Assembly (NCBI GenBank): GCA_004194705.1
Contig: SADC01000845.1
Coordinates: 124,001 to 188,000 of the forward strand
DNA length: 64,000 nucleotides
Origin: Ditylenchus dipsaci
Lineage: Eukaryota > Nematoda > Chromadorea > Rhabditida > Anguinidae
Reading direction: 5' to 3'
Within the stretch, counting starts at the first letter, position 1, and every line of letters begins with the position of its first letter. Both the position numbers and the translations under genes were made by a program. Below, one piece after another: positions 57,582 through 64,000 of the stretch. The notes beneath the pieces were generated by a model. That model saw only the letters and a program-made list of their open reading frames with translations. It did not search any database and was not told the origin of the DNA.

Positions 57582-60500
57582 ATTGATCCAATTCAGACAA
57601 TTAACCAAAATTATTTCGTTCGAAGTGATGGGAATCACCATGGCGCATCTCATTCTCACTCAGCAACCATCGGAATATCTACTAACAACCATTATGCGGC
57701 TAATAACCACAAGAATTACACCAAAAGTGATTTCCAAGGCTTCCACACCAATGAGCACAGCTTAGCTCACCAGTCCACCAATATCGACCCAACTCTCAGC
57801 ACCCGCTCTTCACCAAGAACCGAATGTTGCATTTGAGAGAGTTGAGGGATTTGCGCCGAAGATCAGTGCCTTCCGATGTAATCCATAGACAATTACAGCA
57901 ACAGCAGCAGCAAAAGGATGGAGGAGTTTTTATTTCTAACGAGGATGTGGACTATGAAGAGGATGAAGAAGAAAATAGCAGCCAAAAGGTTAGATAAAAA
58001 ATTAACATTGCTTGAAACGCTGGCTATATTTTTTAAGCTCTTTAACAAGAGAAAAACATTAACAAATATGGAGAGATTATTGGTCATAAATGCATTCAAA
58101 TATTATTTTTGTGCAGCTCCGGTAACCATACATGGTAAGACATTCGGCGCTAGTAGCAAATACGCCCCCTCCATGAAATAGGAGATTCTTCTCTACAAAA
58201 TGACATATAACAGTATGGTAGAAATATTTTGCATTGAAACAAAATCTTCATGAACAAAAACCGACAGAACTTATGTTACAACCCAATACTTAAGTTCTAA
58301 AACGAAAAATTTATGAGGGGTGGGGGTATTCACTACTAGGGTCAAAAATTCTTGTATACGGTGGCTTACCTTAATCCTCAAGGCATAAATCAGGCTCCGA
58401 ATGAAAATTTTGGCTCTATATGTGTTCGTGGAACTCCCAAAAAATTTTGCCTTGGTCCCCCCTGTTGTTTTTTTTTCGTAATTTTTTGAAATTTGTGCCT
58501 TGGTCCCCTGTTGATTTGTTTTGATATTTTTTAAGAGCCTTGTCCATTTACTACGGTGGACAGAAAGGTGAACTTCCATTGATTAAGGGTCGGCCGAAGG
58601 CCGGCCAGGTAAAAAATCATTAAAGAGAAAATTCCTTAAAGGGTTTTTACCTGGCCGGCCTTCGGCCGACCCTTAATTCAATGGAAGTTCACCTTTCTGT
58701 CCACCGTAGTAAATGGACAAGGGCTCTTAAAAATATCAAAACAAATCAACAGGGGGACCAAGGCACAAATTTCAAAAATTACGAAAAAAAAAAACAGGGG
58801 GGACCAAGGCAAATTTTTTTGGGAGTTCCACGAACACATATAGAGCCAAAATTTTGAAAAAAGGACATTTGGGTAAAAAAAGGACATTTTGACTAGTTTT
58901 GAAGTAAAAGGGTCATTTTATCTAGTGCTTGTTGCCATTTTGAAGCGAAAAAAAAAAGATTTTGACTAAATTTTCGAAAATAAAAAAAGATATGGGGTGC
59001 CAAAAAAAGGACAAATCTTTTTAAAAGGACGATTCGGAGCCCTGCCATAAATTCAAATTTAGGGGAAAAAATGTAAAAAAAGCTGGCATGTTAAAACTGC
59101 CCTCAAAATATTTTCCTAGGGGTTGAAACATGATTTTGAATAAAAACATTGGTGGTTGGATGGTAAGAGCTAGAGTTTTAGGCTTCAACCCGGCTATGTT
59201 TCAAAACCACGGGTCAGATGTTTTTGTTTTTATAGTTGTTATATTTCGCTATTATAGTGGTCCATGTTTCAACCAGAAAGTGACATGGATTTTTTTCAAA
59301 TTCTTTCTATTTTTCAGTAAAAGACACAAGATAAATAAGGGAATAAAAAGTGAAAACGCTTATTCAAGTATAGTAGCTTAGTTGAATTGCAAACCAAAGT
59401 TTTTACAGGCTTGCCCATCTAACTATATTCCCACATCCAAGCCCTTACCTGCCCACCTTACGAATGAAAGTTCACTGCACAAATCTAACACAAGTCTCAC
59501 TGGCAGCACTCCTAGAATCCAGATCAATGGCCAGGACTCTACCGAGTCTGAGCACCCGGCTAATAAGAAGTTCACATATTCTGCTCTTCCTGAACACCTC
59601 CTTAAAGTAATGTTTATTTACAAGACTTTAAGCAAAAATAGATGCCTAATAGTGATCTACAAGGGTGTAACAGGAACCGATCGGAAATTTTTTAGATATT
59701 GGATACCTCAACCTTGGGTACCACCACTTGAATATTACCGCCCGAGTAACTCGATCTGTGTAACGCTGCCTGGGTACCACTACATCGGTACGAATACCTG
59801 TGCAGTCTACTCTGGGTACCACCACCCGGGTAACCGCACGCGTTACCTTAAAATCGATAGACAGCCTCAACGGAGCATGATATTGTGAAAAAGTTTTTTA
59901 AAGGATAGCTAAGATCTTGCGCTACAATGTTACAAAGTCTTTTTTTGCAAAAATGATTATTAAAATAAAAAATTTCCTTGGTAATCTTTATTCGCCCCAC
60001 GCCGCGGACTTTTTTTATTCGTGTCCCGCCTTCATGCCTCAGTACCCGAGCCATTCAGCCTCACCCCAGCGTAAATCAATCACATGAAATCAGGGTTAAC
60101 ACTCGCAACACCATACACACCGCGGCAGGGTGTGCGGAGAGCATTTGGGGCTTCCCAGGGAGGCGGACCTGACACTGGTCACCAGGGGTGTTTAATTAAT
60201 AGGGTCGGCTGTACAGCACTTTAGCTGATTATAGACTTTTGCAGTTGTATGTTATGGCTTGTGCTAAAGAAAATAAATAATTCAAAATCATTTGAAATAA
60301 TAAAGTTTTCTGAAGACTACTGCAAAATCTAAAAAAACGGCATTCATAAATAGAATTTTTGACAAAAAATATGTTTCAGCACCGAGCTCAAAAACAGACT
60401 CTCGCAAGATGACTGCGCGCAAAAAGCTGCTGGAAAGGACAGCGGCAAATAGAAGAATGGACTTCCTCTCATTCAGTCAAAACTTTGCCGCTAGATCACT

Positions 60501-62817
60501 CGACGAAGCAGGAGGTAGGCTGTGTGATTATAGACACAATAATGTGTGTAAATTCTCAAAGGTTGCTCAATTTTTTATGAATTAGAATTAATTAGTTATT
60601 TTTTATGAATTGATTATTTTGACCACAATTTTGACGGTCAGTACTATTAACGATGAATCAACGATCAATGTGATGCTTGACCAAAAGGCAACTCTTAGAT
60701 TGAAAAAATGTGTTCGTTGAATTATGCTAACGGTCAAACTGATCACTTTTTCTACGGTCAGATTAAAACGACGGTCAAAATATGCTTACGGTCAATATTG
60801 TGACGGTCTATCGGCATGCACCCTAAAAATGAGAAGCAAAATTAAAAAAAAAATTATAGAAAAACACAATGCCACAACATTTTTATGTGGAAAAACCGAA
60901 CGTTTTCACAACTCAACCCAATAGTGAAATTTAGGCCCCGCATATTTTTCCACCGACTTGCAGCTGGAAATGAAACCATTTAGTATAAGAACCAGAAGCT
61001 TGTCACCCTTGAAGCAAATGAGGACATACAGCCATAGGAGCATACCTTCGCAAGAGGAGTCAGTGTTAACCAAACAGGTTAGACAGCGTTTAATGAAATT
61101 TATAAAATACTGAAAATTGGCCATAAAATATTTAATTTTGGCCATAAACTCGAGCTGGCCATGAAATGCAAAAAAATGGCCATAAAATACTGAATTTTGG
61201 CCATAAATTATTAAATGTTGTCCATAAACTTTTGAATTCTGACCATAAACTCGAGTTGGCTCCCGGTCAATCGGTCTACGAAAATTCTTATCACCACCAC
61301 ATGCCGAACAACTATATTATTCAACCCAAATCGTGTGTTGAACACGGCCATATGCTGTTTTGACTATCCAGCATCTCAATTCCCTCGGTACCCATTGTTG
61401 TGAGGAATATTTGAATACTCTTTTGTCCCGTATGGAATTCTATGTGACTGCATAGAATTCCCTTACTTCGTCAGTGATTGTTGGTCGTGTAATTACCGTG
61501 TTGCGCTATAAATTGTTCTCTGTTATTATTGTGTGCTATTAGTTTATTGAGAACCACATAAGCGCGTGTTCCATCTCATTAGGTCCCATATCATATAATT
61601 CATTCATATCCCATTACAACACCCATTTAGAGGTGGTCGACCATAAATTTAAGGAGATTTTCCGAATGAGCGTAAAAATCATACTATATTCTGGATAGTC
61701 AGTTTATGTCCAGAATCCTAAAGTTTATGCCCAAAATTCAATAATTTATGGCCATCTTTCAGTATTTTACGGCCAAAATCATATACCACCCTTCAACAAA
61801 ATCGAAAATTTTGGCTTTCAAAAATAAAAATTAAGCACTGTGGAGTCATAAAAAAGTCATGGAAAGCTGCCAATGAGCGAATAACAGCTTTTGGAACAGA
61901 CAGATGCTTCGGTTTTTTCGTGCTTGACCGGGTGTTTGAAAAAGCACCAGCTTTGAAGGAACTGTTTGATGTGGCCCAATTTATTAAGCTAGCAGATGCA
62001 CCTGAACAGCATCCCTTCACCCGACACACCAGAATTTTCAACAGCATTATAGATTTGTCGGTGAGTTTAGTGTAAAAAAATTAACGGGCATGTATAAAAT
62101 TTTTAATTCGGTTTTTAGGTACGAAATGTCGAAAATTTAGAGGTTTGATTTTTTTCGAAACACAAAAAACTTTTAGTTACCGTAATTCCTCTAATTTTTC
62201 CCCGGGGCTTTATTAGAATCATGCAATTTTTTCAAACTTCAAGTGGTTCAAAACTCGTGTTTTCATTTACTGTTTGAGCTGTGTAAAAGGTGCCTGTTAG
62301 ATTTTTAAAACCCTCTCATGCACTTTTTTACACAGCTCAAACAGTAAATGAAAACAGAAATTTCAGGCCACTTGAAGTTTGAGGGGCTCTATTAGAGGGG
62401 GGGCTCTATTAGAGGAATTACGGTAAGTGTACAAGTTCAGACAGAAATCGCCCTGCCTTATTTGCTTATGGGAAACGACATTATCAGCCAAAATTGGTAA
62501 GTTTAAAACCTTTGTAAAATATCAAAATAGTACTTATAGTTGGATCAATTCAATGAAGAGACCGTACGGATGTTTTGTGGCCAGATAGTGTGCACAATGC
62601 TCGATTTATTGGGTGATGAGCTCAACCCTGAAGGACTAGAGTCATGGATTGAGTAAATAACTTTCCGAAAATAAATTGGATTTAAAATCAAATATAAGCT
62701 TCTAGAATGACGAGATACTTGGGCACAGCCTTGCTGAGTGGGTTTGAATACGAGCGTCTGGCAAACACGAAGAAGATATCCATAAACACTAAACAACATG
62801 CCTACTTTGTTCTATAA
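57582..62817 (+). CDS. globin with long disordered N-terminal extension (5' end not found)
   Basis: Exons: 57582-57988 (His/Asn/Ser-rich, polyQ, acidic end), 59409-59606, 60380-60514 (RKKLLERTAANRRMDFLSF), about 61836-62060, 62119-62142, 62441-62496, 62540-62652, 62706-62817. Globin part: CGVIKKSWKAANERITAFG (A helix with the invariant Trp), VLDRVFEKAPALKELF, HPFTRHTRIFNSIIDL (E helix), VRNVENLE, ALPYLLMGNDIISQ (F helix), FNEETVRMFCGQIVCTMLDL (G helix), LESWIEMTRYLG (H helix). Usual nematode globins have a His three residues after the F-helix Gly; here that residue is Ile. One base is missing at 57802-57804 (C run), 59604-59606 (A run) and 62490-62493 (A run) to keep frame. The join into the exon at 61836 is uncertain because its acceptor is poor. 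No ATG-bearing first exon was found. AATAAA at 62909-62914. Confidence 0.75.
58310..58880. mobile_element. large palindrome in globin intron 1
   Basis: Arms of about 225 bp meet near 58637 and include AAGGGTCGGCCGAAGGCCGG, TCCATTTACTACGGTGGACA and TTGCCTTGGTCCCC. The adjacent 58865-59040 (AAAAAGGACATTT units) resembles the element at 37700-37895. Confidence 0.75.
59690..59845. repeat. GGGTACCACC minisatellite fragment in a globin intron
   Basis: Five or six copies of TGGGTACCACCACTTG-like units with a palindromic GGTACC core, same family as 9951-10640 and 23995-24310. Confidence 0.7.
61100..61785. mobile_element. inverted-repeat element with GGCCATAAA units in a globin intron
   Basis: TGGCCATAAAATA and TTTTGGCCATAAA units at 61118-61255 are mirrored by TTTATGGCCATC, TTTTACGGCCAAAA and GTTTATGCCC at 61695-61785. 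The interior has no recognisable gene. Confidence 0.6.
62180..62423. mobile_element. CCGTAT-family MITE, TTTTTCCCCGGGG subtype, in the last part of the globin gene
   Basis: TA-flanked (62178-62179, 62424-62425). The ends are CCGTAATTCCTCTAATTTTT and its inverse. The core CGTGTTTTCATTTACTGTTT pairs across the centre. It lies between the 24-nt exon (62119-62142) and the exon at 62441, whose acceptor is only 15 bp past the element. Confidence 0.85.
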
Positions 62818-62914
62818 AGGACGTCAGTATGTGATGAAAAACACTCCTCTACCTAATACATATCATTTCGGGGTGAATCTGAATACATCAAAACAACTTC
62901 TTATAAGCAATAAA

Positions 62915-64000
62915 TATTGTTTGTGAATTACACGGCATTGTTATTTCTTAATCACGGTTAACCACAGCTATTGGGCTGTTACTTGGTAATGTAAAATTAC
63001 TAATGTTAGAAAATATGGCTTTACATAGCTTTAATTCACACAATAATTTCTCGTGATTTGATTTCCCATAATTCAACAAAAAATTTTGATCGTAATATTT
63101 ACGTACGAATTTTCGATTCGGTATCTAACAAAACAAGATCAGAATTTCATTTTAGGTATACCTTTTAGTTGTTTTTTTAGTTCTGAAAAACCAAGTTGAA
63201 AAATCTGTACAGGGTCCTATCCCACTAATTGAAGATTGGAAAATTTTCCATGGAAAATGGAAAGATTGTGTATCACCAATAGGGTTGGCAGAGTGTGCCT
63301 TTTTCGGCCCCGGTGTGGCTTTTTTAAAAAGATGGTTTTCTTTTCATCGCTCGTTTTTTCAAGTATTTTATTAGCGCATCTGATGTTTCTGCATATGAAA
63401 TGAAATACATCTATTTAATTCTCGAAAACGTATATTATAGTTGGAAAATTCGACGCTAGTAGCGAATACCCCCCCCCCAACGATTTTCACTTTTTTTACT
63501 TTAGTAAAAAGTACCCAAATTTATGTCCCAGACCTCGGAAAATGTGCGCAAACTCTTCATTAGTCACAACTTCCGTACGCTGGCCTACCCCAAGCCTAAG
63601 GGCTAAGCCTAAACTTGTTGTTTGCAAGGGTAGTTACAGCAATTTTTAAAGGTCGGATGCTTGGGGGGGGTATTCGCTACTAGCGCCGAAAATTCAAAGC
63701 AATGTGTTATTTTATGCAAATTCTGCAAAAAGGAGTGTAGCTTTTTTGTGGCCGAAAAAGCCACACCCTGCCAACCCTGATCACCAAACAAAAAATGGTA
63801 ATGGAAAGTGGAAAATTTCCAATTTTCTGTCTCACTTAAATATTTTCCACTTCAAATTTCCCCATTTTCCTTGAAAAATGGAAAATTTTCCATAAAATAA
63901 TTTTTACATGAAAAGTCGAATTGAATCATTTTCTCTGTGCTACGATCCCAGTAATCAGGGTACAAATACATAATTGACCAAAACTAGTATTAATAATAGA
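62915..64000. other. 3' flank with one inverted-repeat element
   Basis: Element at 63443-63700: ends GAAAATTCGACGCTAGTAGC and the inverse GCTACTAGCGCCGAAAATTC, each followed inward by a run of eight to nine C or G. The flanking CTTTTTCGGCC(C) pairs too (63298 and 63745). No gene recognised. Confidence 0.7.

Overview
This is a eukaryotic, low-GC genomic window from an invertebrate animal. Genes have many small exons separated mostly by 42-70 bp introns with GT donors and TTTCAG/TTTTAG acceptors. The gene set is metazoan: a laminin beta chain, a neuropeptide-type GPCR, a globin, a C19orf53/LYDG10-like small protein, and broken copies of casein kinase 2 beta and ribosomal protein S19. The compact introns and the GPCR and globin types fit a nematode best, perhaps an enoplean, but this is inference and the clade is not proven.

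Layout. 1-20 kb is almost entirely transposable elements. A hAT-type element (964-3144, 8-bp target duplication) is followed by a nested composite (3239-8040) holding a decayed CK2-beta copy, a Myb/SANT-like gene and a second hAT element (5573-6804, 8-bp target duplication). Then come palindromic minisatellites and the small LYDG10-like gene (12553-12929, minus). A 5.3 kb Mutator-like element (14037-19348) carries a disabled MULE transposase with a SWIM zinc finger. 20-30.5 kb is AT-rich and gene-poor, with many inverted-repeat elements. The GPCR gene lies at 30589-33136. The laminin beta gene fills 38579-51149 in about 33 exons; its largest introns host MITEs and a captured, antisense, intron-containing RPS19 copy. 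After more palindromes, a globin gene with a long N-terminal extension occupies about 57582-62817.

Three themes recur. (1) Miniature inverted-repeat elements fall into a few terminal families: TA-flanked CAGTCGA..., TA-flanked CCGTAT..., and TTAA-flanked AGGGGCA.... Within a family the ends are constant, but each member carries its own short repeated address next to the ends. (2) Two host-gene copies that kept their introns and are now decayed (CK2-beta and RPS19) each sit inside a segment bounded by inverted arrays of short tandem repeats. The MULE here and the 23866-24482 element also have repeat-built ends, which suggests Pack-MULE-like gene capture. (3) Conserved genes contain many single-base frame breaks. 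In the laminin, GPCR and globin models all are apparent one-base deletions, mostly in short homopolymers, which points to consensus errors in the assembly rather than real gene death.

The genes do not form an operon or pathway. Laminin is an extracellular basement-membrane protein, the GPCR is a plasma-membrane neuropeptide-type receptor, the globin is presumably cytosolic, and the LYDG10-like protein is small and basic.
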